Notes: a model not told the origin generated them from the letters alone. A stretch of 64,000 nucleotides of DNA from CALACW01 sp963627915 (GCA_963627915.1 CAVGCY010000026.1:95650-159649); one strand, 5' to 3'. Positions 25,421 to 33,838 are shown, numbered from the stretch's first letter. Program-made: numbers and translations.

Positions 25421-25449
25421 ATATTACACCCGAAATCAAGGATTGTCAA
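25421..25449 (-). promoter_or_regulatory. promoter of the FMN riboswitch/ribU transcript
   Basis: Minus strand TTGACA (25444-25449), 17-base spacer, TAATAT (25421-25426). The element between here and the tautomerase gene (25450-25640) holds a perfect 9-bp inverted repeat CCGTCCGAA / TTCGGACGG at 25569-25603 of unknown use. Confidence 0.8.
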
Positions 25450-25640
25450 CAAGCAAAATACTTTTTATAATTATGAATATTGCAATTTATGTCAAAATAC
25501 TTTATAATAATAAAAACAGTCGTCTTGTTGAAAAAAATTTTTTGACAAACTGAGAGACTGTCTGCAATCCGTCCGAATTTTGTTTTTTGAACCCTTCGGA
25601 CGGTTTACCGGCAGTCCGTACAATTTTTGGAGGTCTTTTT

Positions 25641-25985
25641 ATGCCTTATATTGAATTAAAAACAACGGCAGCCGTTTCCGCAGAAAAAGCCGAAAAGCTC
25701 AAAGCGGAACTGGGAAAAGCCATAGAATGCTTCCCCGGCAAAACGGAAAGGTGGCTCATGCTCTCTGTTGAGGGGGGCAAAAAAATGTGGTTCGGCGGCG
25801 ATAATTCGTCAGACTCGGCAATGGTTGACGTTTGTCTGCTCGGAAATGTCGACGCGTCCGCAAGCGAAAAAATGACGGCAAAAATCTGCCGTATTATCGA
25901 GGATGAGCTCGCCATCGCACAGAACAGGACATATATAAAATATTCCGGATATCAAAACTGGGGCTTTAACGGCTCGAATTTCTAA
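25641..25985 (+). CDS. MIF-type tautomerase
   Basis: 114 residues, the length of macrophage migration inhibitory factor. The start ATG 25641 is set by TTGGAGG. It leaves Pro as residue 2, i.e. the catalytic N-terminal proline after Met removal. Similarity to animal MIF runs the whole length: MPYIELKTTA, RWLMLSVEGGKKMWFGGD, QNRTYIKYSG and the C-terminal YQNWGFNGSNF. Family members tautomerise phenylpyruvate or dopachrome analogues; the physiological role in bacteria is unclear. No signal peptide is seen (nor in animal MIF). It is monocistronic, with a hairpin in the leader and a terminator downstream. The neighbours give no pathway. Confidence 0.88.
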   Translation: MPYIELKTTAAVSAEKAEKLKAELGKAIECFPGKTERWLMLSVEGGKKMWFGGDNSSDSAMVDVCLLGNVDASASEKMTAKICRIIEDELAIAQNRTYIKYSGYQNWGFNGSNF

Positions 25986-26022
25986 GTAAGATACAATAAC
26001 ACAATAAATTATTGCGGCATAG

Positions 26023-26058
26023 ACCGGGACTCGATTTTTACATCGCGTCCCGGTTATA
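26023..26058. terminator. bidirectional terminator between the tautomerase and the DUF6273 gene
   Basis: Stem ACCGGGACTCGAT / CATCGCGTCCCGGT with TTATATTTTATTT on the plus side and A/T-rich sequence on the minus side. A similar hairpin precedes the second dockerin gene at 63751. Confidence 0.75.
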
Positions 26059-26067
26059 TTTTATTTA

Positions 26068-28284
26068 TTATTCGTAAATTTTAGACTGAAGTCTTGAGGC
26101 GAAGCGCAGTACGATTCTTGCCTCTTTGCTCGTTACTTTTGTGTCGGAATCTATGTCCGCCGCTTCTTTGGTAATATCATCGGGACTTTCGAGCTTTGCT
26201 GCGATTCTCAAAATCGATCTTGCGTCGGCCGCCGTTATCTTACCGTCCGCTTTCGTATCGCCCTTGATAATAAACGTATACTCGCTATCGTTAAAGATAA
26301 ATTTCATACCGTTGCAGGCCTTTTCTGTATTCTCGCCGGTAACGGACACCGCGCCCTTGAACATAGCCTTAAAATCGTCAAGAGTTATGCCCTTGCTTTC
26401 CTTCGGCAAAATCGAAACATTCTTGTTATCTTCGTCAATCTTACCTTCAACGTCTGCACTTTCTGCAAATTCAAGCTTTTCGTCAGCCTTTGTCGTCGGT
26501 TCGGTCGGCTTTGCTGCGGTAGTTTCGCTCGGCTTTGCTGTTGTAGTTTCTGTCGGCTTTGCCGTGGTAGTTTCGGCAGTTTTCGTTGTTGTTTCAGCCT
26601 GTTTTGCAGTCGTAACCTCGGACTGTTTTACAGTCGTAGTTTCAGAAGTATTTTCTGTCGTTGTTTCGGCAGGTTTCGCAGTCGTAGTTTCAGAAGTTTT
26701 TTCCGTCGTAGTTTCCGCCGGTTTCGCAGTCGTAGTTTCAGAAGGTTTTTCTGTCGTAGTTTCCGCCGGTTTCGCTGTAGAAGTTTCAGAAGTTTTTTCT
26801 GTCATAGTTTCCGCCGGTTTTACTGTAGTTATTTCTGCCGGTTTCGCGGTCGTAGTTTCAGCCTGTTTCGCTGTGGTAGTTTCCGCCGGCTTATAATTCG
26901 GGTCGTTTGCTGAGCAAACCGTGCACTTTCCGGAAACATATCTATGCTCTGATTTCGCTGTTGTTCTCTGAGCGGTAAGAACCGTTCCGCAGACCGAGCA
27001 TTTTACTCCGTCCGTCAAACCGGTCTGCGTGCAGGTCGCGGGCTTGCCGGCTATTTTAACTCTTGTATGCGCAAGTTTTGCAATTTCTGTCTGAGGAGTC
27101 AGAATCTCACCGCATACCGAGCATTTTACTCCGTCGGTTAAGCCTTTTTGCGTGCAGGTCGCGGCTCTGCCTTCTATCGTAACTTCCGTATGCGTAATCG
27201 ATACTATGGATGATGGATTAAGACGCAAAGCGGGGCGAATACCGCGTTCGGTGAAATAACTGCTCCAATAGTGGTCAACCCGACCGCTGCTGCCGACTTC
27301 GGAAATGAAAAGAGAAAAATAAGAGGCTGAACGCAGATAGTAACGTGAGGTATAATTACCGTCCTCATCCGCATAGCTTGAATTAACGCCCGCCCCCTGG
27401 GATTTTGCATAATCCGAAGCATTCGCTCTGCGATTCATATCACATTCGGAACAATCCGAAGAAAAGCCGTATGCGATATTAAGTATATCCTGATATGACG
27501 GAAGGAAAACATAATCTTCCGTTTCGCCTACGTCATATTCCGAGTATGATGTTGAATATGCCGGAGTAGTAAGCGCGGTATACAGAATCTGACTTCTTTC
27601 ACTCAATGAAAAAGCCGCAGCAAAGAATGTTTCGTTTAACCAGGTACGTATAGCAGAATATTCCCAATTATTTGCATAATGCATATATGTCCCATCACTA
27701 TAATACACCATATTACCATTTACATCCCTGTTACTGTAACACCTGTCATTATACGCTTGAGAATCGATTATATCCTCGCATAACGCATAGCCCGTTGACG
27801 GGTCGAGTATACGCCATACAAGCGGATCATATCTGAACCAGTAAATATTTTTTATTTCATAGCCGTTATCCGATTGACCGGCATAATAAACATTATCCGC
27901 ATAATCAGCGGAGGATGTAGTATTAATCCCATCCCAAATGCGATACCATGTAAAATACACGCCTCTGTACATTTCCTCATCATATATCAAATCATAATAC
28001 TTCATGTAATCCGACCGGTCGTCGATATAGTAATAATTATAGCTTGTCCATTCATCGATCGAGGGAGCCGCCGCCGTAAGCTGAGAACCTAACTCGTCGG
28101 TTACGTCCGTCTGAGGATAACTGCCGAATATAAATGTATCGCCGACCGACATGGAATCAATCGTTTTTTTCATGTCGCAGCCATTATCCGCACTGACCGA
28201 GAATGTAATCCCTGCAAAGCATGACAAAACCATTATTACAGACATAATTGTTGATATTACCGACCGAATGTTTTCATAAAACAA
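26068..28284 (-). CDS. secreted DUF6273 protein with CxxC modules, Thr-rich linker and dockerin-like end; start probably frameshifted
   Basis: About 738 residues from TTG 28284. A signal peptide (SVISTIMSVIMVLSCFAGITFSVSA) comes first. A DUF6273-type domain follows (residues about 35-360: IRTWLNETFFAAAFSLSE and GIRPALRLN). Then come two and a half CTQ.GLTDGVKCSVCG repeats with paired Cys (about 365-480), about 17 eight-residue AETTTAKP-type repeats, and a C-terminal pair of dockerin-like Ca-binding loops (GDTKADGKITAADAR and DIDSDTKVTSKEAR). The first loop has Lys at ligand position 3. The only well-placed ribosome site (GGAGG) serves ATG 28277, which encodes MKTFGR and then stops in another frame; one base shift would join it to this signal peptide. 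Upstream in-frame sequence lies in the rpsR terminator. Probably a surface or matrix protein; function unknown. Confidence 0.7.
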   Translation of the reverse strand: MFYENIRSVISTIMSVIMVLSCFAGITFSVSADNGCDMKKTIDSMSVGDTFIFGSYPQTDVTDELGSQLTAAAPSIDEWTSYNYYYIDDRSDYMKYYDLIYDEEMYRGVYFTWYRIWDGINTTSSADYADNVYYAGQSDNGYEIKNIYWFRYDPLVWRILDPSTGYALCEDIIDSQAYNDRCYSNRDVNGNMVYYSDGTYMHYANNWEYSAIRTWLNETFFAAAFSLSERSQILYTALTTPAYSTSYSEYDVGETEDYVFLPSYQDILNIAYGFSSDCSECDMNRRANASDYAKSQGAGVNSSYADEDGNYTSRYYLRSASYFSLFISEVGSSGRVDHYWSSYFTERGIRPALRLNPSSIVSITHTEVTIEGRAATCTQKGLTDGVKCSVCGEILTPQTEIAKLAHTRVKIAGKPATCTQTGLTDGVKCSVCGTVLTAQRTTAKSEHRYVSGKCTVCSANDPNYKPAETTTAKQAETTTAKPAEITTVKPAETMTEKTSETSTAKPAETTTEKPSETTTAKPAETTTEKTSETTTAKPAETTTENTSETTTVKQSEVTTAKQAETTTKTAETTTAKPTETTTAKPSETTAAKPTEPTTKADEKLEFAESADVEGKIDEDNKNVSILPKESKGITLDDFKAMFKGAVSVTGENTEKACNGMKFIFNDSEYTFIIKGDTKADGKITAADARSILRIAAKLESPDDITKEAADIDSDTKVTSKEARIVLRFASRLQSKIYE
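26490..26891 (-). repeat. 24-base tandem repeat array (Thr/Pro/Lys linker)
   Basis: About 17 imperfect 24-base units coding for AETTTAKP/SETTTEKP variants. A protein linker typical of secreted clostridial proteins, able to expand or shrink by slippage or recombination. Confidence 0.9.
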
Positions 28285-28409
28285 CCTCCGTAATTTTGCC
28301 TTTGCAGCACAATTTGCACCATGTGATAATATTAAAACGGCATATGTGTAACATATTTCCGTCACGGTAATATCATAACAAAAATCAATTATGATTGCAA
28401 GTAAAAAAC

Positions 28410-28446
28410 AAAAGACTGCTCCGAAAAAAATCCGAAACAGCCTTAA
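28410..28446 (-). terminator. terminator of the rpsF-ssb-rpsR operon
   Basis: Minus strand stem AAGGCTGTTTCGG / CGGAGCAGTCTT with a T-rich loop and TTTTGTTTTTT, about 28 bases after the rpsR stop. Confidence 0.75.
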
Positions 28447-28473
28447 AATTACTTTTTTCAAGCTCTTATTGCA

Positions 28474-28728
28474 TTAATCCGCAACATAGGGAAGAAGAGC
28501 AATCTGACGTGCGCGCTTAATAGCAATCGTAAGCTCTCTCTGATGCTTTGCGCATGTGCCGGTGATTCTTCTGGGAAGAATCTTTGCTCTTTCGGATGTG
28601 AAGCGATGAAGCTTTGCGACATCCTTGTAATCTATGGTTTCAGCCTTCTCTACGCAGAAAACGCAGACCTTTTTACGGCCTTTTCTGCCGGCAGGGCGTC
28701 CGCCTTTATCGCTTTTTTCGTAAGCCAT
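28474..28728 (-). CDS. rpsR: 30S ribosomal protein S18
   Basis: 84 residues. Binds 16S rRNA with S6 in the platform of the 30S subunit. A basic N-terminus (GGRPAGRKGRKK) is followed by KVCVFCVEKAETIDYKDV, LHRFTSERAKILPRRITGTCAKHQRELTIAIKRAR, the family core. It carries Cys in CVFC and TCAKH (a C+ zinc-binding type). Third gene of the conserved rpsF-ssb-rpsR operon, 28 bases after ssb. Confidence 0.97.
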   Translation of the reverse strand: MAYEKSDKGGRPAGRKGRKKVCVFCVEKAETIDYKDVAKLHRFTSERAKILPRRITGTCAKHQRELTIAIKRARQIALLPYVAD

Positions 28729-28756
28729 TACGTAAACCTCCTTAAAAATTTAAAGA

Positions 28757-29218
28757 TTAAAACGGAAGGTCGTCTTCCGAATCGGACAGAGAATCAAAAT
28801 CCTCCGAACCGCCGTTCTGAAAAGCAGCGGGAGCTGTTGAACCTGCGTCGTTTCTGACTGAGGACGCAGAACCGGCGTTATATCCGCCGCCCGATTCATT
28901 TTTAGAACCGCAGAAACTGATTCTGTCCGCGATAACCTCCCAAACGGTAACTCTTCTGCCGTCCTTGGTATCGTAAGACCTCGACTGAAGCGAGCCCTGA
29001 ATCGCAATCATCTGACCCTTGCGGAAATACTTAGTAACAAAATCCGCCTGCTGACGCCATGCGACAATATTGATAAAATCAGTCTGGCGATCCTCACCCT
29101 GTCTTGCATAACCGCGATCAACGGCAACGGCAAACGATGTAACGGAAATACCCGAAGACGTCGTTTTAAGCTCGGGGTCGGCAACAAGTCTGCCCATTAA
29201 AATAACCGAGTTCAACAT
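28757..29218 (-). CDS. ssb: single-stranded DNA-binding protein
   Basis: 153 residues. OB-fold domain about 1-105 starting MLNSVILMGRLVADPELK, with FINIVAWRQQADFVTKYFRKGQ and IQGSLQSRSY. A Gly/Ser/Asn-rich flexible linker follows. The acidic tip DSLSDSEDDLPF is the canonical partner-binding tail that recruits repair and replication proteins. Lies between rpsF and rpsR as in most Firmicutes. Confidence 0.97.
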   Translation of the reverse strand: MLNSVILMGRLVADPELKTTSSGISVTSFAVAVDRGYARQGEDRQTDFINIVAWRQQADFVTKYFRKGQMIAIQGSLQSRSYDTKDGRRVTVWEVIADRISFCGSKNESGGGYNAGSASSVRNDAGSTAPAAFQNGGSEDFDSLSDSEDDLPF

Positions 29219-29239
29219 GCTTTTCTACTCTCCTCAGAA

Positions 29240-29518
29240 TTATTTTTTAACAACGATTGAACGAAGAATGCCGTCGGTAATTCTTGCGATACGCTCGAAT
29301 TCTGCGGGGAACTCCTCGCCTGCCTCGAAGTTATAAAGAACGTAGTGACCCTCCGACTCGTAGTTGATTTCGTATGCAAGTTTTCTCTTACCCCATACGT
29401 CAACACTCTCAAGAGTACCGTTAGCCTCGATAAGAGCTTTAAACTTCTCGCTGAGCTCCTCGATTTTCTCGTCACCGTTCTTTACGGAGATTACGATTAT
29501 AGCCTCGTACTTTGTCAT
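29240..29518 (-). CDS. rpsF: 30S ribosomal protein S6
   Basis: 92 residues, MTKYEAIIVISVKNGDEKIEELSEKF at the N-terminus. The signature WGKRKLAYEINYESEGHYVLYNF follows near residue 45. Binds 16S rRNA as a heterodimer with S18. Strong AAGGAGG ribosome site. First gene of its operon; the S6:S18 complex is known to repress this operon in many bacteria by binding a leader hairpin, and a candidate hairpin is present. Confidence 0.97.
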   Translation of the reverse strand: MTKYEAIIVISVKNGDEKIEELSEKFKALIEANGTLESVDVWGKRKLAYEINYESEGHYVLYNFEAGEEFPAEFERIARITDGILRSIVVKK

Positions 29519-29546
29519 TAATGCTGCACCTCCTTCTGGACATATG

Positions 29547-29566
29547 GCTCCGCCTTAAATCGGAGC
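29547..29566 (-). promoter_or_regulatory. possible S6:S18 leader hairpin
   Basis: Minus strand hairpin GCTCCG / CGGAGC with an 8-base A/T/G loop in the rpsF leader. It contains the CCG trinucleotide expected of S6:S18 leaders, though I cannot place it in the consensus bulge with certainty. Confidence 0.4.
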
Positions 29567-29609
29567 AAGGATACGCGTATAAAGCCACAACTTTATACAG
29601 CATTTACAT

Positions 29610-29638
29610 ATTATATATGAAAACATTGAATGTGTCAA
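29610..29638 (-). promoter_or_regulatory. promoter of rpsF-ssb-rpsR
   Basis: Minus strand TTGACA (29633-29638), 17-base spacer, TATAAT (29610-29615): perfect boxes. Leader of about 85 bases. Confidence 0.9.
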
Positions 29639-29678
29639 GATCTGATTTTTGTTTTTCTTTGGCTTTCGCCGCGGATTG

Positions 29679-30641
29679 TTAATTTACCTTTCCGAGATAC
29701 TCCTCAAGACTCAATCCGCTTTCCTTTATTTTCGAAGCGTTTTCAACTCCGACATAACGCCAGTGCCACGGCTCTGCCTTAACGCCCGTATATTGCTTAT
29801 TTTCCTCTGTGTATCTCAATATAAATCCGTAGTCGTCGGCATTATTGCAAAGCCACTCGTACTCCGCGGAATCCGCAAAACGGCTGTCAACCCAGCCTAT
29901 ATCCATCGCAATGCCGATATTGTGTTCGCTGCTTCCCGGAGGCATACGGCGCGTAGAAGCAAGAGCCTCGGACTCCGCCTGAGAATAACCGTCGGCAAGG
30001 TACTCCTCCACAAGGTTGTTATACAGATACTTCTGTTTTGAATAACTTCTGTAGCCCGATATCGGCGTAAGCGTTACGCCGTCCGCTTTTCCCGCGTCAT
30101 ACATTTTCTGATACGCCTCTGCGGCTCTGTAATCAAGAAGCTCTCCCGAACCCTCTATCGCAGGGACAAAATTTATCTCGTCGTCGACATTCTCGCTGAC
30201 CCGGTAGAATGTATTAAGCAAAACAAGCTTCCATTCGCTGTCGTTTGACGGCAATGATATCATCTGAGGCTCTGTAAGAAGCCTGATTCCCGACGAGGAC
30301 GGATTTTTTGTCGTTTCCGCCTGTTTTTGCGTAACGTTAGGCGTTGTTTCGGCGGCGGTTTCAGGCACGGATGTTGTCGGTACGGACGTTGTCGGCAATG
30401 ATGTTGTCGGCGCGGACGTTTCGGTTTTCGTTGTAATCTCTGTTTTTTTCTTCTCGGTTTCGGGAATATTGCTTTCCGCACTCGATTCCGGAACCGCGCT
30501 TGACGGTTCGTCATTTTTCTTATTGTTTACAGCCGAAATGATAAACACGGCGGCGGCAATTATCACAACGGCGGTAATTGCAACGCACAAAGTGACAATT
30601 TTCGGATTTATGGAATTTTTCTTTTTTCTCTTTTCGGACAC
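29679..30641 (-). CDS. membrane-anchored D-alanyl-D-alanine carboxypeptidase (VanY/M15 type)
   Basis: 320 residues from GTG 30641, chosen because GGAG lies nine bases upstream and overlaps the ATG at 30650. A basic cytoplasmic stub (SEKRKKKNSINPK) is followed by one membrane helix (about 17-40), a Thr/Pro/Ser-rich linker (about 45-115) and an M15B peptidase domain. Zinc and catalytic residues: SGYRSYSKQKYLY, SEHNIGIAMDI (His and Asp ligands) and EPWHWRYVG (catalytic Glu region and His ligand). It trims the terminal D-Ala of peptidoglycan stem peptides outside the cell. Without VanS/R/H/A neighbours it is a housekeeping or remodelling enzyme, not a vancomycin resistance gene by itself. Confidence 0.87.
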   Translation of the reverse strand: MSEKRKKKNSINPKIVTLCVAITAVVIIAAAVFIISAVNNKKNDEPSSAVPESSAESNIPETEKKKTEITTKTETSAPTTSLPTTSVPTTSVPETAAETTPNVTQKQAETTKNPSSSGIRLLTEPQMISLPSNDSEWKLVLLNTFYRVSENVDDEINFVPAIEGSGELLDYRAAEAYQKMYDAGKADGVTLTPISGYRSYSKQKYLYNNLVEEYLADGYSQAESEALASTRRMPPGSSEHNIGIAMDIGWVDSRFADSAEYEWLCNNADDYGFILRYTEENKQYTGVKAEPWHWRYVGVENASKIKESGLSLEEYLGKVN

Positions 30642-30899
30642 CTGATTCATCTCCGTAAAATACAAAAATCTTTTTTATTATACATTTTATTCAAAAAAAA
30701 GTCAACCAAACTTATTATTGTACATTACAGACAATTACAATACTGTTTTTTTGTTGAGTATGAATAGTCGACAAATGCAATTTTATGTGATAAAATATTG
30801 AAAGATTAAAAAAAGATAAAATGTTCACAAAATGAAGTTATAAAATACCGCCGTAGTGCGGTATACTTGCTTCATTGCACAAAAAAAGGAGTTTCGTAT

Positions 30900-31793
30900 A
30901 TGAACAAATCAGCTAAGCGCGCCGTTGCCGCCATACTCGCTTCTCTGTCGCTCGCTTCGTTCGCGGGATGCGACATCATCAAAGACGTCGAGGAGGTAAC
31001 CGAGGACAAAACGCCTGTTGTCGAGGCTCAGATTCCCATTACAAAACAGGAAATCGTTGATTATTACAACACAGTAACGAACTATTTAAGAAACGATTCA
31101 AATTTTAATTCAAACGCTCCCTCCGTAGATGTCGGAGAAAGTATCGGTATTGACGATATAAAAATTACGGCTCCCGAGTCGGACGAAACGCCCGAGGAGC
31201 TTAAACCGCTTGCAGACAGTGCGAATCAGATTAAGAAAACAATTCTTGAAAAGCTCAACTCTACCGTAGGCTCTAAGGCAGGGGAAAAATCAATCGAGTA
31301 CGGAAAGGGCGGTATTAAGGACAGCCTTTCTCCCGAGGGCGTTCAAATCAGCGCGCTTACGATTGACGACGTCTGCGCCGCAGAGTGCGAAACCGAAAAC
31401 GGAATATATTATATAGATTTGTACATCGAGAGCGCTCCCGATTCGATTAAGAAGGTTTTCGATCTGCCCGATAAGGCTTCCGTTCTCAGTGAGATTGCAA
31501 AGTCGGACAATTACATGGTTATCAAGGATTACACAACCGCATATATAGACCGTGACGAAAGAGCGTTCTATAATGAAGAAAATCCCGACGATATCCCCGA
31601 ATGCAAGATTCATATGACCGTCGACGCGGACACAAACAAGGTTACATACATAGAGTTTATCCGTTCGGAAAAGGTTAACGCTCCCGCAATCGGAACAGGT
31701 TCGTTCGAGAGCTTCGGCAGATTTAATATTTCATTCAGATTAAGAGATTCAAAGACGTTTAATTTCATCTGGACAGCTCCCGTAACCGAGTAA
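30900..31793 (+). CDS. putative lipoprotein of unknown function
   Basis: 297 residues. The start at ATG 30900 has AAAGGAG eight bases before. The signal sequence has basic residues, a hydrophobic run and a lipobox ending AGC (LASFAGCD), so Cys would be lipidated at about residue 23. The mature part is acidic with a Glu/Thr linker, then two mixed alpha/beta regions (GVQISALTIDDVCAAECETENGIYYIDLYI; IPECKIHMTVDADTNKVTYIEFIRS). I do not recognise a catalytic motif. A terminator follows. Real by promoter region, start and lipobox; function unknown. It may be an extracytoplasmic binding or assembly protein. Confidence 0.75.
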   Translation: MNKSAKRAVAAILASLSLASFAGCDIIKDVEEVTEDKTPVVEAQIPITKQEIVDYYNTVTNYLRNDSNFNSNAPSVDVGESIGIDDIKITAPESDETPEELKPLADSANQIKKTILEKLNSTVGSKAGEKSIEYGKGGIKDSLSPEGVQISALTIDDVCAAECETENGIYYIDLYIESAPDSIKKVFDLPDKASVLSEIAKSDNYMVIKDYTTAYIDRDERAFYNEENPDDIPECKIHMTVDADTNKVTYIEFIRSEKVNAPAIGTGSFESFGRFNISFRLRDSKTFNFIWTAPVTE

Positions 31794-31822
31794 CAATAAA
31801 TTAGTATATAAATCAGACTATT

Positions 31823-31856
31823 ACAAGGCTTCCTTTAATCGCGAAGCCTTGTTTTT
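31823..31856 (+). terminator. terminator of the lipoprotein gene
   Basis: Stem ACAAGGCTTC / GCGAAGCCTTGT with an 8-base loop and TTTTT. Confidence 0.85.
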
Positions 31857-32003
31857 ATGCTTATATAGGGATATTCATAAAAACGGCGTTTTGTCTGTTT
31901 TATACAAATATCGGCAAAATATTTATTTACTGTTGCCAAACGGCTTATTTAGTGATATCATTTTATTTTGTAATAAAGCTATATGTACTTGGAAGGTGTT
32001 ATT

Positions 32004-33827
32004 TTGAATTCCGCACAGAACGTCAGAAACATTGCCATTATCGCTCACGTCGACCACGGCAAAACAACGCTCGTCGACCAGCTTTTGCGTCAGAGCGGTA
32101 CTTTCAGAAGCAACGAGCAGGTTGCAGAGAGAGTTATGGACTCTAACGATCTCGAACGAGAGAGAGGAATTACAATTCTGTCCAAAAATACGTCCGTTCA
32201 CTATAACGGCGTTAAAATCAACATTGTCGACACTCCCGGACATGCCGATTTCGGCGGCGAAGTTGAGCGTATAATGACAATGGTAGACGGCGCGCTTCTT
32301 CTCGTCGACGCATTTGAAGGATGTATGCCCCAGACGCGTTTCGTTCTCTCGAAGGCTCTCGCATTAAAGAAAAAAATCATTGTTGTTATCAATAAAATCG
32401 ACCGCCCCGGCGCAAGACCCGACGAGGTCATAGACGAGGTTCTCGATCTGTTCATAGAGCTCGGCGCGGATGATGACCAGATAGAATTTCCCGTCGTTTA
32501 CGCTTCGGCAAAGGACGGCTATGCTTCGCTCGATTCGTCCGTAAGAGAGGGTGACATGAGGCCTCTTTTTCAGTCGATAATAGATAATATAGAACCGCCC
32601 GCAGGCGACGACGACGCGCCTCTGCAGCTTCTGTTTTCAAGTCTTGACTATGACGATTACGTAGGACGTATCGGTATAGGCAAGGTCGAACGCGGCAAAA
32701 TCAAGCAGGGTGAAAACGTTGTTCTGTGCAAGCAGGACGGCGACCGGCAGAACGTCAAGCTTGCAAAGCTTTATCAGTTTGAAGGACTTAAGAGAGTCGA
32801 GGTTTCCGATGCAAAATGCGGAGATATCGTCGCTGTTTCGGGCATTGCCGGACTTAATATAGGTGAAACGATATGCGACTCGCAATGCGTTGAACCCCTT
32901 CCGTTCGTTAAAATAGACGAGCCTACTCTGTCGATGAACTTTATGGTAAACGACAGCCCGTTCGCCGGACAGGACGGAAAATTCGTTACCTCAAGAAATA
33001 TACGCGCACGGCTTTTTAAAGAAGTTGAAACAAACGTCAGCATGAGAGTTGAGGAAACCGACAGCACCGACACGTTCAAGGTATCGGGCAGAGGTGAGCT
33101 TCATCTTTCAATTCTCATCGAAACGATGCGCCGTCAGGGATACGAATTTCAGGTTTCAAGCCCCAAGGTTATATTCAAAAAGGACGAAAACGGCAAAGTT
33201 TTAGAGCCTATAGAGCTTCTTATTATCGAAGTTCCGAACGATTACGTAGGCGCGGTTATGGAAAAAATAGGCTCTCGCAGAGGAGAGCTTGAAAATATGA
33301 CGATGCGTGACGGCGGCACAACTCATCTCGAATTTCTTATTCCCGCAAGAGGACTCATAGGATACAGAAGCGAATTTCTTACCGACACGAACGGCTACGG
33401 AATAATGAACAATCTGTTCCATGCATACGAGCCGTACAAGGGCGAAATTGTAACCCGCGACAGAGGTTCCATTATTGCGCACGAGGCGGGAGAATCGACA
33501 GGCTACGGTCTGTTCAATACGCAGGACAGGGGACGTCTGTTCATAGGTCCCGGCGTTCCCGTATATGAAGGAATGATTGTCGGCGAATGCTCAAAAAATG
33601 AGGATATCGTCTGCAATGTATGCAAGAAAAAACAGATGACAAACACGCGTGCGTCCGGAAGCGACGACGCGTTAAGGCTCGTCCCGCACTCTGTACTGAG
33701 TCTTGAGCAGTGCATGGAGTTTTTAAGCGACGATGAGCTTCTTGAGGTCACGCCCAATCATTTAAGACTGCGTAAAATGATTCTTTCAAAAGAGCAGAGA
33801 ATGAAACAGCAGTTCAGAAAGAAATAA
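32004..33827 (+). CDS. typA: ribosome-associated translational GTPase TypA/BipA
   Basis: 607 residues. I chose TTG 32004 because GGAAGGTG is correctly spaced; an ATG at 31983 has no ribosome site. G domain: AHVDHGKTTLVDQLL (G1), RERGITILSK (G2), VDTPGHADFGGEVER (G3), NKIDRPGAR (G4). Domains II, III and V and the TypA-specific C-terminal domain follow (TGYGLFNTQDRGRLFIGPG, KKKQMTNTRASGSDDALRLVP). It binds 70S ribosomes at the EF-G site under stress or cold and assists 50S assembly. Monocistronic. Confidence 0.95.
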   Translation: MNSAQNVRNIAIIAHVDHGKTTLVDQLLRQSGTFRSNEQVAERVMDSNDLERERGITILSKNTSVHYNGVKINIVDTPGHADFGGEVERIMTMVDGALLLVDAFEGCMPQTRFVLSKALALKKKIIVVINKIDRPGARPDEVIDEVLDLFIELGADDDQIEFPVVYASAKDGYASLDSSVREGDMRPLFQSIIDNIEPPAGDDDAPLQLLFSSLDYDDYVGRIGIGKVERGKIKQGENVVLCKQDGDRQNVKLAKLYQFEGLKRVEVSDAKCGDIVAVSGIAGLNIGETICDSQCVEPLPFVKIDEPTLSMNFMVNDSPFAGQDGKFVTSRNIRARLFKEVETNVSMRVEETDSTDTFKVSGRGELHLSILIETMRRQGYEFQVSSPKVIFKKDENGKVLEPIELLIIEVPNDYVGAVMEKIGSRRGELENMTMRDGGTTHLEFLIPARGLIGYRSEFLTDTNGYGIMNNLFHAYEPYKGEIVTRDRGSIIAHEAGESTGYGLFNTQDRGRLFIGPGVPVYEGMIVGECSKNEDIVCNVCKKKQMTNTRASGSDDALRLVPHSVLSLEQCMEFLSDDELLEVTPNHLRLRKMILSKEQRMKQQFRKK

Positions 33828-33838
33828 TAATAATAATA

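Noticed and set aside
26490..26891. Regular 24-base repeats as a possible CRISPR array
   Set aside because: There are no unique spacers, the units are in frame and code for AETTTAKP; no cas genes nearby.
26126..26896. A 256-residue plus-strand frame with Val/Ser/Phe repeats
   Set aside because: It is the complement of the Thr/Pro/Lys repeat linker of the DUF6273 protein; the regularity comes from the 24-base repeats.
28285..28461. N-terminal extension of the DUF6273 protein to an ATG at 28461
   Set aside because: This stretch holds the rpsR terminator and no ribosome site; the hydrophobic translation arises by chance from A/T-rich sequence.
29679..30641. VanY-type peptidase as a glycopeptide-resistance gene
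   Set aside because: No vanH/A/X or vanRS neighbours; a single M15 carboxypeptidase is common in peptidoglycan remodelling.
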